DNA from: Ulota crispa
Taxonomy: Eukaryota; Streptophyta; Bryopsida; Orthotrichales; Orthotrichaceae
Length of the DNA stretch: 64,000 nucleotides
Direction: 5' to 3'
NCBI GenBank assembly: GCA_963920765.1
Contig: OY987245.1
Coordinates: forward strand, 374,501 to 438,500
Shown here: positions 46,818-59,256 of the stretch, piece by piece
How the letters are laid out: each line of letters begins with the position of its first letter
Position numbering within the stretch: position 1 is the stretch's first letter
Notes under the pieces: model-generated
Seen by the model: only the letters and a program-made list of their open reading frames with translations
Databases searched by the model: none
What the model was told of the DNA's origin: nothing
Position numbers and translations under genes: made by a program

Positions 46818-48259
46818 CTCATAAGAGCAACGCCCTCGTGCAGAAGAGAATTCACAACATAAAGCAAATAGCAACAAACAAGTAATGAAGGGGCCTTCTC
46901 TTGCTCACAAACAACATCAAGGAACAATAAGAAGTCTTGCAACAAAGCAAAGAGAAAATTGAATAGATTGGTAGCAACAAGGAGAAGCTTGGGGAAGCGG
47001 TCCTGAGCACGTCTAAATGGATGCACTTATGTGTCCCCTCCCATCTGTCAAAATAACCTCAAACACCATTAAAATCTCACATGTGTAAATAAGATACCTT
47101 CTACCTATTTCCTAAGAGCAAAGCACAAATTCCGATCCAACCTCCTCAACATCAAGAAGCCCAAATAACAAGTTTCCTTTTTTAACCTGAGTTTTATCTC
47201 TAAAACCCGGTCTTTTATAAAACCAGGTGCAAATGGACCTTTAGTTGATTTTGAGGGTCAATTGGATGGGCCAAGGGTGTGGCCCACCCCATGCATAAAA
47301 GCCTACCTAATTTACCCAAGGCCATAGTGAATTGACCTCTCATTGCCCTAGCCTAGATGGATGGGCCAAAAACTTGACCAACTCCTTCATGAGGTTATGG
47401 AAACAAGGTGAGAAAGCTTTGTTTTCCATATTTCAAAAATTGTGAAAATTTGAAAATTTATCATTGAAAGATTGAATTTGAGAAATTTGAATTCATACTT
47501 GGATTCCAAAAGCTTGCTTTAGTCTAAATTCTAAAAGGAAGATTTAATAAACATTAATTTTTAAATTAATTAAATTAATGAACATGTACAAAGATCAAAT
47601 ACTTGCAATTTGAAATTTGGCACACAGACATATAAACAATAAAATAATAATTGCAATGGTATAGCAATTTTGATACAAATTGGTTGTATTAAATGTGCAT
47701 AAGATTTTTTAGTTTTTTTATTTCTTCTTAACCTGCCAATTTTTTCAAAAAAATTAAACCCAACCAAGCTAAGTGGTTTTTTCTGGGATGAATCCATTTT
47801 TAAGTGGAGAAAAAAGTCTTAATGGTTTAAATATTGAATTGCCAAAGTTTAAACTGAGTTGACAATTAATCCAACATTGAACTTAGCTTCAATCAATCTT
47901 TTTTTAGCACACATATGGGAGGGGTTAGGATCCCAAAGGACGGGCTGCCCCCTCTTCTCATGCAATGGCCTCAGCTCCTCCCTTCACACTATTTGCCCTC
48001 TCCACCATTCACGGGGCTGTGATTCCCTACTACCCATCCATGCTCCAATGGCGACCCCCCCGCCCCCTACCTCTGCCATTTTCAGCAGCCCTAGCCCTTT
48101 ATGCTATCATTCCTCATTTGCCCAATAGGGTGTTTCTTTTGCCCCTCATGGCTGCCTAGCTATGGAGTCAAATCTCAAATGCAAAATCTCAAATGCAAAG
48201 GAGAGCTGATGCCCATGTTGCCCCCTCTCTTCTAATTTTGATAAATTCTTGTATAATTT
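46818..48259. other. Gene-free AT-rich DNA
   Basis: I see no supportable gene. Between 47930 and 48160 the sequence is CT-rich with a short open frame (47859-48128) that looks fortuitous. Confidence 0.45.
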
Positions 48260-48426
48260 TTACGTCATATGTTGGAATGAAAAAAAAAATTGAATGACCA
48301 CATAAGTTTTTGAATTTCCCACCTTCAATAAAAGTTTCAAAAAATCATACAAACTATAAAACTTGTAAGTACATTTCCAAAAGATTAGATGTCCCTCAAA
48401 GGGATAGTTGGTTCTTTAAGGGTTAA
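48260..48426. mobile_element. Right end of a TTAA-family element
   Basis: The sequence ends GGTTCTTTAAGGGTTAA and is homologous over about 160 bases to 21105-21261. A left end was not found. Confidence 0.5.
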
Positions 48427-48465
48427 TCTACTTCTTCAGCAAAGAGATATTTAGTTTAAATACAT

Positions 48466-48583
48466 GGGAAAATTTCATGGATACCCTTGAAATTGTGGTC
48501 CAAGGGTATTTGTGATTTTTTTGAAAAAGTAGAGGTATCTATGACATTATTGCAAACTTCAAGGGTATCCATGAAATTTTCCC
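48466..48583. mobile_element. 118-bp MULE-type MITE
   Basis: The ends GGGAAAATTTCATGGATACCC and GGGTATCCATGAAATTTTCCC are near-perfect complements. The flanking 9-mers TAAATACAT and TAAATATAT match at 8 of 9, the 9-bp duplication of Mutator-like elements. The element at 7323-8484 belongs to the same family. Confidence 0.8.
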
Positions 48584-49348
48584 TAAATATATATAGTGTA
48601 AGTGCATTTAGGAATTCTAAATTATTGTTTAACTTTGGCACTAAATGGGTCAAAAGTGCTTTTGCTAATGATAAAACTTTTAATAAGTGTAATTTGAAAG
48701 TGTACAAACACTTTTAAAAGTATCTTAGACTTGTATAAGATATTTAAAAAAAATGGAACAATAGGCACACAAAACATAAATAAGTGAAAAATCTTCTTTG
48801 ACACTTGGAATTTAATTTAGCAACAGCGTTATTTGGTTAATTGTGAAACCAAATAAATTGAGTCAATGTATATGGTTTTTATTTGGGTATTTTCACCAAC
48901 ACTATTTTGCGCTACAACTTGAAAAGCAATTTCTATGTTGAATGTCAAATGTAGATCTATTAGAAAGCAAGAATTTGATGAAGGTTGTAGATGGTTTTGC
49001 TTTTTACAATAGTTCTCTCTTTTTCTTAATAAAAAATGACATTCATTTTGTTTCAACTTTATGATTGTCAAATATTGGGAAATGTAATTATACTTGTTGT
49101 AGAAATTACTATGAATATGTCAATATATAATCTTATTTTGCCAAAAATGCCCACTACCTTCCCAAGTCCAATATACTTGAGAAAATGGGTCTTATATTTA
49201 CCATTACAATTGATTCAGAAGTTGCAATTGGAAGTTGTTAATGCGTTTATTTTGTAACTTTTTGATAATTCATACACTAATCTCATTTATTGAATTTTGG
49301 ATATTGGTTATAATTTTTCAATAGTCATGATTGATGGAATATTATATT

Positions 49349-49388
<40 letters not shown>

Positions 49389-50540
49389 TAAATAATAGAA
49401 TGTAATTTTAAAATTTTGTCTGTGGTGGTCAGTCATTTAGATGGAAAGAACGCTTGGATGAAAACTCGCTTGGATGAAAACTTTGTAATGGAACCAATTT
49501 TGTAATTGAATTATCTGAACATTTTATTGTTTACTTGAAGTTTTTGTAACAAGTTGGCTTGGCAGTGCATGTGCGCAACAGTGCGCAGCTGTGAGTGTGC
49601 GCAAGAGTGTGAAGTTGAGAAGTCTTTCAATCTTCAAGAGAGATTTTGTTGATGAAGCATTGATCATAAGTTTAGCATACTGGTTTGCATTTTCATGCTG
49701 CAATTAAAATATAATGGAAACATGAGAAGGATTTTTGTGTTGATATCACAAAGTCTATATGTCAACACATGTGTGCAAAAGCGTGAAGTTGAGAACTGTT
49801 TCGATCCTAAAGGGTTGTTTCCTTGCTGATGCATTTGATCATAAGATTAGCATGTTTTGAAATGAAAAACTTGAGATTGAAATATAGTGCCATGGCTCAA
49901 GGGCAATTAATTTATTTTGTTGGGTAGAGCAGCTTGAACGTCAAAATGCACTCAGGTAAGGAAAAATTGGTTAATATTGGAATGAATAAACAATGTGTGC
50001 ACATTCATCCAATTTTTTTACTAATATAAGTTATTTTCAACCAAAATCTGGCAAATTGAATGTTTACGTGAGGAGGGAGTTGACAATTTCATCCACATTT
50101 TCACTCAAGTTTTACAGTGTAATGGTAGTCAACATGAGTTTGAGATAAGATTTAGGCAAAAATTTGCTAATAAAAAAAAACCTTGCCATGGGGACCATGG
50201 GGATCATGGAAGGCATAAACGCGTCAGTACGACGGGTAAAAAAAACTTGTAACAAATACTTGCCAAAAAATGAGATTTTACCATCTCCCATTTCCTAAGA
50301 TTAATTGTTCCCAAGATTTGCACGTTGTTTTCTAAGTAGGTGTTCCATTGTTTTCAATAGTCACTTTTGTGGATCATCCAATTGACTGAGATACAATGCA
50401 TCAAAGTTATAAGTCTTCCAAAACCCTAGTTTTGGTGAAAATGGCATGGGGGCTTAGGGGTTAACAACCAATCTTTCTCAACACCAATGTAATGAGGTTG
50501 AAACAAATATCATATTCGTACAAAATATGAGCAATAACTT
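48584..50540. other. Gene-free AT-rich DNA with an AT dinucleotide run
   Basis: It contains a pure AT run at 49352-49384. A lone TTAA-family right end (GGGGGCTTAGGGGTTAA) ends at 50464 without a visible partner. From 50540 the GC content jumps at the CAP promoter. Confidence 0.5.
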
Positions 50541-50737
50541 ACCCCCGCAGTCTGGAGCTCGCGTCACCCGGTCGCGTCGCCGTTGCCGTCGCCAGGACGC
50601 TAAGTTAGTCCACATTGCCAAGTGCCAGTGCCTCCCACTCTTGTAGGATTGATGCAGATAAGTTAATTGTGCTCAGATCTCGTTGCGCTTGTTCATCTGT
50701 GGACGTGGGAAGCAAAGGCGATCTTGCGGGGGTGGCC

Positions 50738-53700
50738 ATGGACCCGAGTTCGCTGCAGGCGGTGGTGCAGCGCTTGGAGCAGGCGGTGTCGCGGTTGGAA
50801 GCGTTAGGCAGCCGCGCCTCCTCCACCTCGGCCGATCGGGGCATCTCTTCCCTCGTTGCGCCCCCGGGCGCCGGCACGCCTCCTGCCGTCGATGCGTTCG
50901 ATCAGTTGGTGCAGTCTAGGGTTGGCCGCGTCCTGGCTGCGGCGGATAAGATCGGGGGCGGTGTGCTCCAGACGTCGCAGGTTCTGCAGCGGGCATTCGA
51001 GTCCGAGAAGGCCATTATTCATGCCATTTCTCATTGCAAGGTTAGTCAGTGGAAGCGTCGTGTCTCTTTTTTTGTGATGCTTGATTCGATGTTTGGGAAC
51101 ACAAAAGGCAGAAATCTATGAGCTTGCAAGGATGCTCAATATCTATCTCCTTCTTGTGAATCCTTAAAATGTAATGCGCATTTCCCGGTATTGATCAAAT
51201 TTTTGCAGGAGAGGAAAGTAGATTGTGTGGTGGATTGCTATCGATTTGTGCTCACTGTGTCTGTATAGCGTCGGCGATGATAGGTTTTTGTTGATCTTTG
51301 TCGTCATGAGGCTCATGATGCATTCGTTCATCCATATTGGAAATGGTCACATTGATCTTCAAATTCTAGGTTAGAATGAGGCATTTGTGAATCATCGTCA
51401 TATTAGGTTAATGACGAGATCTCAAGAAACTGGCGCTTTTCCAGGCGCTCGTCTGAAACTTCAGATCTATACTAGTCCTAGTTTATGGAGCTCTGCGCAC
51501 TTGAATGTCACAATTTTGGCCCTCTGAGACACTAAAACACGCCAATTTAACTAATATGGTCAGTATCCAAAATGTGGTCTGTTGAGCATAGTATTTTAGC
51601 TCCAATATTCCGCATCGTTATTGTTCTAATTTCATTGGAGAGTCGACCTTTAATATCAGGTCAAAGACCATTACCCAATGTTGTCTGACAGTAGGACTTG
51701 TTTTTTTTTTTTTTTTTTTTTCTGAGTTCACTTCTAACAAAGGGATGGTCTATATGGATTAGTGCCAATAACAGCAGCGAAAAATTTGACGTCATCGATG
51801 CTATGGAGAGAAAATCCTATTGTTTTGTATTTTCCGGAGCTGGGATATATTGGGAAACTCAGTTCGTCTTAGAACTAGAGCGCTCGCTATTTGTTGACAA
51901 GCGTGACTTTAAGGTGTAGTTACATGCTACTCTAAGCTGAAAATAACACCGGCGGTGTGTCTACTGGGTCAGATTCATATCCTCATTAAATGGAAATCAC
52001 TCACATTTTTTTGTAGGATGATTTTCTTCAGCAGGTAGAGCTTATGTAACTATCGACAAATCATCGGAAATAACTGAAGGTTTGCACGTGGCAACTTTTG
52101 TGTTGTTTGGGAATGCAGCGACCGAATCCAGAAGAATTGCAAAAGGTTGTGCAGCCACTAGCTGACGCCCTAACTAAGGCGCATAGCTTGACAGAAGGCA
52201 AGAGGTCTGAAGCATTCAACCATCAGAAGGCTGTTGCTGAAAGCTTACTGGCATTGAGTTGGGTCTGCTATTCTGGCAGAGATTGTGGTACCGCACCGAC
52301 CTCGTCTCATTGTTCATTGATATCTTACACTTTTTTCCGGAATTAATTTTCTGCCCTTTTGCCTTGCTCGTTGTATCAGCCATTATAAAGTTGTTGGATT
52401 GTGTTTTTTGCGAGCTAACTATGCTTGTGAAGTTAGAGAATCTCTCAACTTCTATTTCCTCATTACTTCATGTGTTACGAGGTCTTTGTAGGAGGTAAAC
52501 ATTGCGGTTGTTTTCATTTTGGGGTTTAACTATGGGATTTTCCATTGTGTTGGGTGGCTTGAGTGTCTGCGTTTCGGTTACATCCGGGGGTTGTATAAGT
52601 GGGAGCTTGTATTTGCTTATGAATCTTTCAAAATGGTTAAGTTCGAGATAACTGACGTGTTCCTTCTGTGCAGGTATGAGTCTTCCTGGGCCGCATGTTG
52701 AAGAAAGCTGGCAGTCTGCAGAGTACTACAATAACAAGGTCTGTCTTTATTGGATGATGAAACGGTTGCAGCATGTCCAAGCCGCTTGCATATGAGCATT
52801 TGTAACCTGTAGTTTAAAAGGTTATATCCCTCCGTTGCAGGGTCCACGTGCTTAGTTTCGGTTTCTCGAAATCTTGTGTTACCATAAGATTACAGATAGA
52901 TCACTGGCAAGGCTTCCCCAACACGACATTCCTAATCCTCATAAGAATGTTCAATTTTTTTTGGGGTTTAGTTTTTGTTATATTTTATGAGGCTCATGGG
53001 TATCTATGTAAAAAGTGACTAGACTCTGGTGTCTCCTGAAAAGAGATGAAAGGGTACAAGCCTGATCACCTCATGATTTACGGTATGGAATGTATTTCAG
53101 GTTCTCGTGGAGTACAGAAGCAAGGATCCTAATCATGTTGAGTGGGCACGCGCTTTGAAAGAGCTGTATCTGCCCGGCCTACAATCCTATGTGAAGCTGT
53201 ATCATACCACTGGACCTTCTTGGAATGCCAGTGGTGTAGATGTTTCTCAGTGGTCTCCTGGCAGTCAAGAGACTGCCAAGAAGAGCGCACCTCCACCTCC
53301 TCCCCCAAGAGGACCACCTCCACCTCCGCCTCCTCCTGGTCCGCTTGCGCCACCCCCGTCCAGTGCTTCGACACCAAGTTCGTCCGGTGGGGGACCTCCT
53401 AGCATGTCAGCTGTTTTTCAAGAGATTAACAAGGGAGAAAATGTGACTGTAGGTGAGCTATAATTTCCTATACTGCTTTCTTGGGAACCAGGTTCTATGT
53501 CCGATGATATTGATTCTGCTTAGCATGATGTTTTTTTTTTCTATAAGTAATAATGACTTTGCAAGGAATGGCCAATTCCAGCATTGTGATATTCAATGAC
53601 ATTGTTCAATCCAGCTCTTGAACCCTTTTGATGTTTTGATGAAGCTGTCACTCTTAGTTAGGAGCAGCCGTAGGACGTATGAGCATGCCAAGATCTTACG

Positions 53701-56083
53701 TCTTGCTTTTAAGGATACAATACTCTTGGACCAGTGTTTGGTTGTTGTCATGTCTTATTGGGCAGCTTGTTGAGAAAGATCTGAAGATGCTGTCAGGTAG
53801 GGCATAAGGAATCTTCTTATGGAAATATCTACGATGCAGGCATCTGAAGTATTTCTACTTTTTATGAAGTCAATGCACTGATGGATATATTTTGCAGGGT
53901 TGAAGAAGGTAACTGATGAGATGAAGACCAAGAACCGTGTTGACAGGAGTGGTGCTGTTCCTGCTGGCTCTGCACCCAGTGAGAAGGCTCCTAGTGCTTC
54001 TACTGCAGCTTCACCCAAGATAGGCACACCAAAATGTGAACTTGATGGGCGCAAGTATGTCTACCCCTTAGTAGTTGCTGTCTTTTTCTAACTCCACTTA
54101 GTGTGTGCAATATGTAGCTAATACTTGTGTTTAGTATACTATTTGTACTATATTTCTGCATGTTCTTTTACATGGAGGTCATCTCGGTGGTTGACATCAT
54201 TGACAAAGTCTTCATGGCGCTGATCATCAAATGCGACTATTTGCTAAGGATTGGCTTGTCAATGGTTTTGTGTTTTTCTCTGTAAAAAAATGCTGCCACA
54301 AACGATATGACGCCTGTTCTGACTGGTCCGTTTCATTATGTTTAATTAGGTGGGTAGTGGAATATCAAGTTGGTAACAGGGGCATTATCCTGGACAACTG
54401 CAAACCAAATGAGTCGATCTACGTTTTTGCCTGCAAAGATTCAGTAATTCAGGTTAAAGGTAAGAGCTCTATTCTTTTTATTTTGGTAATTGAAATATGT
54501 ACTTGTATCGGTTCTGAGAGCCTCTTTCAGTTTGGAGCTCGTGTAATTAAGCGCTTTTGAGGCATTTCTAACTTTCGTAGTTATGTAGTTGGTTTAATGT
54601 AGCTTCTGTGGTCTGAGGGCAGCGCACTGGCATAATTTACCTTGAGATCATTTTGTGTTAATCTTAGGGGTTTGCTTTCATAAGTGTGGTTGAAGTTAAT
54701 TCCACGTTCTGAATAAGACTTACTAAAAAATTTGTTCTCATTTTTGTATTTCACATTCTGTCCACATTTTGAATGTAATTGTCGTGCTTGACACATTCAG
54801 CAATTTCTCCTTAACATGCGAGGGATTCTCTTCTGAGCAGATTCATGTTTTGTGTGTAGTGTCTATAGCCAACCACTGACAAATTGCATATGGGCAATAC
54901 AATCAAATTTTCTTGAATAAGGTCGTGTCTTCAAAATGTTTTCTGAGTAGCACACCTACTTCAAACTTACACCTGTTATGCAGGAAAAGTGAATACCATT
55001 GCATTTGACAAGTGTACCAAGTCGGCACTTGTTTTCGCTGTAAGATCTTGTGCTTCTTGACTCAGAGTTGCCATTAGGAAACCTTGAGAACGGATAATAT
55101 TCACCAATGGAGCTCGGATATTCATTTTCATGATAATTATTCAATGAAATCGAAATTATGCGAGTGAAAATGGTTCCTATGTTGTTTGGTTGATTACTCG
55201 TCGGTTCACTTCATTGCTGTATTATATTGCTCTTATAGGAGTACTTTATGAAACTTGCTGCATCAAACTGACTTTGTTGTTCTTTACAGGATGTTGTTGC
55301 AGCTTGTGAAGTTGTAAATTGTACCAGTGTCGAGGTGCAATGTATGGTAAGTTTCGAATGAGCTAATGTCCTTGTCGATAATCTCACTTGCAAGTCATTT
55401 ATTGCAGTTGGCTAATAACTTCTTAGCGTTGCCTCCATGGACACTGATGAGATTTCTCAGTCATCACTGCTTATGTCATCTGTCTGATGATTCCAACTCA
55501 TGTAAGCTTTCCTATGATGGATTCTTGCTTCCATATAGCATTAAACCAGATTACTCTTGCATGTTGTGAGAAATTGAAGAAGTAGCAATTTATTGTATCT
55601 TTTAGTGAATGGTACGACTAAGTACCTGACTTCGTACTGTCCTGATCTTGGAAATCAGGGATCAGCACCAACGATTGCAGTTGATAACACAAATGGATGC
55701 CAGCTATATCTTGGAAAGAACTCCCTAGATGCTGCAATTACTACTGCAAAGTCTAGTGCTGTCAATGTGCTCGTTCCGGGTCCTGCCGACGACTCTGATC
55801 CCGTGAGTTTACGACCCCTGCTCTTTTCTTTCTCGGCCCTGCCGTGGAGAGATGACCCGAGTTATTTTGAAAAGCAGTGACATGTAGAATGTGTGAAAAG
55901 GCTTTCCACTCTACAATTCCGTTTCGTGATATCTGTTGCGTTCTTGGTAGCGTAAATAACTCTTGTGTGCATGGTCGTTTGAATATTGTTGTACAGGTGG
56001 AACATCCGTTGCCGGAGCAGTTTCTCAACTCTTTCAAGGACGGGCAGTTCACTACCACCCCTGTTTCGCACTCTGGAGGCTGA
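50738..56083 (+). CDS. CAP1: Cyclase-associated protein (CAP/Srv2), 499 aa, 10 exons
   Basis: Coding exons: 50738-51040, 52119-52287, 52674-52738, 53101-53452, 53898-54054, 54350-54459, 54984-55039, 55290-55346, 55659-55802, 55997-56083 (1500 bases, in phase). CAP binds G-actin, speeds nucleotide exchange and recycles monomers from cofilin, in the cytosol. Residues 1-25 carry two RLE motifs (VQRLEQAVSRLEAL) for oligomerisation. The helical folded domain follows to about 235 (LTEGKRSEAFNHQKAVAESL; HVEESWQSAEYYNNK; NHVEWARALKELYLPGL). Two polyproline runs lie at 243-250 and 252-259 (profilin/SH3 binding). MSAVFQEINKG then a WH2-like LKKVTDEMKTKNR sits at about 281-311. The beta-helical CARP actin-binding domain spans 349-499 and ends FTTTPVSHSGG. 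Exon 4 ends at 53452, not at the earlier GT, since only that joins GLKKVTDEM. Nothing key is missing. Confidence 0.95.
51701..51721. repeat. Poly-T run in CAP intron 1
   Basis: Twenty-one consecutive T on the plus strand lie within the 1.08-kb first intron (51041-52118). It is a simple repeat. Confidence 0.9.
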
Positions 56084-59059
56084 AGCATATGATCTAGAAG
56101 TTTGCTCTAGTACCTACTTTGGTTTCAGAAAATGGCGCATGGGAGTCCATTGTAATGCTGCCGGTGCTTTATGTACTCAATGTATCGGTAATCGGAACCA
56201 ATTTGGGCGTCCATCATCAGCGGTACTAATTTTCTTGTGACGACAATTTAGTGCAGTTGTGGTATTTAGGTGGAGTTGCTTCCTCACAATCCTAGCGCTT
56301 TTTCCTGGTGTCCCATGAACTTCCCGAGAGGTAGATTGATTCCAGTTGATCTCGATGGGGTTCTGGGTTCTCCTCAAAGCAGAGTTTCTTTGGTCACTGT
56401 ACGCAGTAGTGTGACGATCACCTAGTGCCATTTGTGTATATTAGCTCAACTTTACCACTGCTGTCCTCTTCACATGATCACGGTGATAGAGTTGTACATG
56501 GACGCAGTGACATGATTGAGATCCGCTCTTTTGAGTCATTACAATTTTTTGGTTGATGACTTGACTTAGTACCAGTGGATCGATTCTGGTGGGAATGAAA
56601 CCTGCTATTTTCGTCGTTCAACGAATTTCTGGTGGAGAGATTGGACTACGCCAATCATCGTAATTTCTGTAGGCCAACATTCCTGGGCCACAAATGCACT
56701 GCTGTTTGCAAAATCTTATAACTACGAAGATTTGTTGCTCAACTTATAAAGGTTTCATCTCTATACGGAGATGTTCTGTTATGGAAAACCACTTTATGTG
56801 TAAGCTTAACAGTTCTCACAGTAATTACAATGCTCAGTGCGATATCTGGGTGGTTAATTTTCAAATTCTCAAATGGCTGCTTGGGGGCCTTTACCAATCA
56901 CTTGTTAATCTATTGATGTTATTTAGTCAGAAAAATGAAAAATTCAAGCAAGGCATGGTGGTTAAATAATGTTATTCCATCAGTCCTTTCTTTGCTTCCA
57001 CAAGTTCATTAGGATTTGTATAAGTGTCTGTTTTTGTACTGGCTGAAGCTTTGTTTGTCTTTGAAGTCAAAGGTTTTCATGTGCCATGTCAAATGAGTTG
57101 ATATAATGCAACCTCCATTACTATATGAGTGCATTCATTAGATCACGTAACTATTTGTAGGTATTCATGAAAATGGTCATCAACACTTACAGATGTGATC
57201 AACTCTAGGTGTAGCATGGGTTTTTAAAGTACTCGGGTATATAAGAAAGTTAATTTTGTTTAACGAGATAAAGATTATTTTTGTTTGAGGATTTCATTTA
57301 AGGCAATGAAAAAATTCCATACTAGAGTCTAGGGACAACATTTTTCTTATTTCAATTTGATGTAATACATGTATTACAAGAGAAAATTTGTTTAATGTCC
57401 AAGGATTAAATTAAGAGTGTAGTAGTTTAATTTGGAAGTTGTAAAATGTTCTTCTCTAGTGATGTTAATAGAAATGGGAATTCTAAACTTTTCTAAGACA
57501 AGTATGAAATTGGGATTATTATAAAATTAAGGTTTTTTAGTTTAAAAAATGGTGCTTTATAGCTATCATTTTAATTGTTCACTTCTTTAAACTTTATTTA
57601 CAAGTATATTTTTAATGCCTAGGGCAATTGTGGTTGTAATGATAGTTTCTTTGAGGGGTAAGTGGATAGTCTAATTAGGCACATTAGTCCTTGCATCTTT
57701 TGTGTGCATAGGATTTGAGTTGTTGCTCAATGATATGAAGAAGCAAAAATTTCAACCATTTCATATTTTTTCCGATCCATCAACATAAGACATGGTTGCT
57801 ATTCTCAAATATAATAGTTGAATTCCAAATAATCTTGGATTTTTTTTTGAAGAGGCAACCAAACCTTGAAATCGTAGCCCTTGTTTTGATGATGTATTTG
57901 GGTTGAATTTGATGACAATTCTAATCAGATTTTATTAAGTTGTCATAGTTTGCATAATGACTTTATTACTAATACAAAGATATCATCTAATTAGGTCGTT
58001 TTTTCTTAGAGAGAAAAGAAATGCAATGTTTCATGCCACATGAGAGTGACATAACTTTGTTTCCAACATGAATAATCCAAATAACTTTGGCTTTGCTCTT
58101 ATTTTTCTTAAAATTTCTAAATTGGTTAATTTTTTTGCAAGTATCTCTAAGTATCTATCATCTAGTTTGATCTTTTCCTCTATCCTTTTAAATAAGTTCT
58201 TAAAACTTTCTGTTCATATTGATGTCATTTCAAATTTGATGTCATTTCAAATTTGATGTCCTTGCATATCTAGCTTAATATAAAAAAAGCATGTCTTGTC
58301 TCTACCGAATTCTCTTTTACATTTCATGAAAATTGTGTCATTGAAACCATGCAATTGACCACTTAACCATTAGCCTCCAAACCTCTCCTTATCATACAGT
58401 GTCTCACAAAACCAAGGTAGTGTTTGCATGCTTTTTAGTAAATAAGCAATATTAGCACATGGAGTGAACAACACATGTAAAAAACCATTTTAGAAAGTAG
58501 AAGCTTTATTGATTAATCATATGGAAATAGAAAACAAAATACACGTAATATATGGAAGCACTAAAATTTTGAAATCAAACCCCTCACTAACTCAGTTTTG
58601 GACTTGTGTGTCTATACAAACTCAAAAATCAATCTATGTGCCCTTTGCATAAGGGATTGCGTTTGTTTTTTGTGGCATGCTCTCTTAAACATTATTACAC
58701 TCCGTGGAAGTGATAAAATGGAAAGTCTCAAACACACACTCTCATAATTCTAAGAGATTCTTTGGAGGTCTTTGTTAAGAATTGAGCTTTTTTTGTGTGT
58801 TGCCCATAGGTATTTGATACGCTTTAAGTTGGGTGATTAAGCATGCAACTTTAAACCTTTGATAGGTTGTTTAAATTAACATTTTTTCATTGTATTTGTT
58901 GTATGTTTAGAATTGTTGTTATGTTGAAAAATGACTCTAAATACTTCTATGCCATATGTATTTTTAAATAACACAAAGATTGACCTCTAATATTTCATAA
59001 TAAACATACTCATTTATTCTACCTTCTATTTTGCAAATCAAACCAAGTTGAACTGCACT
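56084..59059. other. 3' flank of CAP and gene-free AT-rich DNA
   Basis: The first 500-900 bases keep gene-island composition and probably include the CAP 3' untranslated region. From about 57000 the DNA is AT-rich with no supportable gene or defined repeat. Confidence 0.45.
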
Positions 59060-59253
59060 CACTACGGGAAAAGGGTCATTTTATGATTGGTGCATATGAC
59101 TCTTGATTGCCATCCAAAATGAGTCGTATTTTGGAGAGTCATATAATGGAGTCATATATAGTGTAAATTGTATGCTCTCCAAAATATGACTCATTTTGGA
59201 TGGCAATCAAGAGTCATATGCACTAGTCATAAAATGACCCTTTTCCTCTAGTG
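59060..59253. mobile_element. CACTA MITE, 194 bp, ACT duplication
   Basis: The left end CACTACGGGAAAAGGGTC and right end GACCCTTTTCCTCTAGTG are inverted copies. The arms run inward nearly to the centre (TGATTGCCATCCAAAATGAG and its complement). ACT flanks both ends (59057-59059 and 59254-59256), the 3-bp duplication expected for CACTA. It is almost entirely palindromic, so a transcript would form a hairpin of roughly 80 bp. Confidence 0.9.
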
Positions 59254-59256
59254 ACT

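Noticed and set aside
47930-48160. Pro/Ser-rich frames (47859-48128, 47965-48159) as a possible secreted peptide
   Set aside because: CT-rich low-complexity sequence with no signal peptide pattern and no splice support.
52519-52701. A 60-codon frame within the CAP region
   Set aside because: It overlaps CAP intron 2 and exon 3 in a different frame; the CAP exon has strong family identity.
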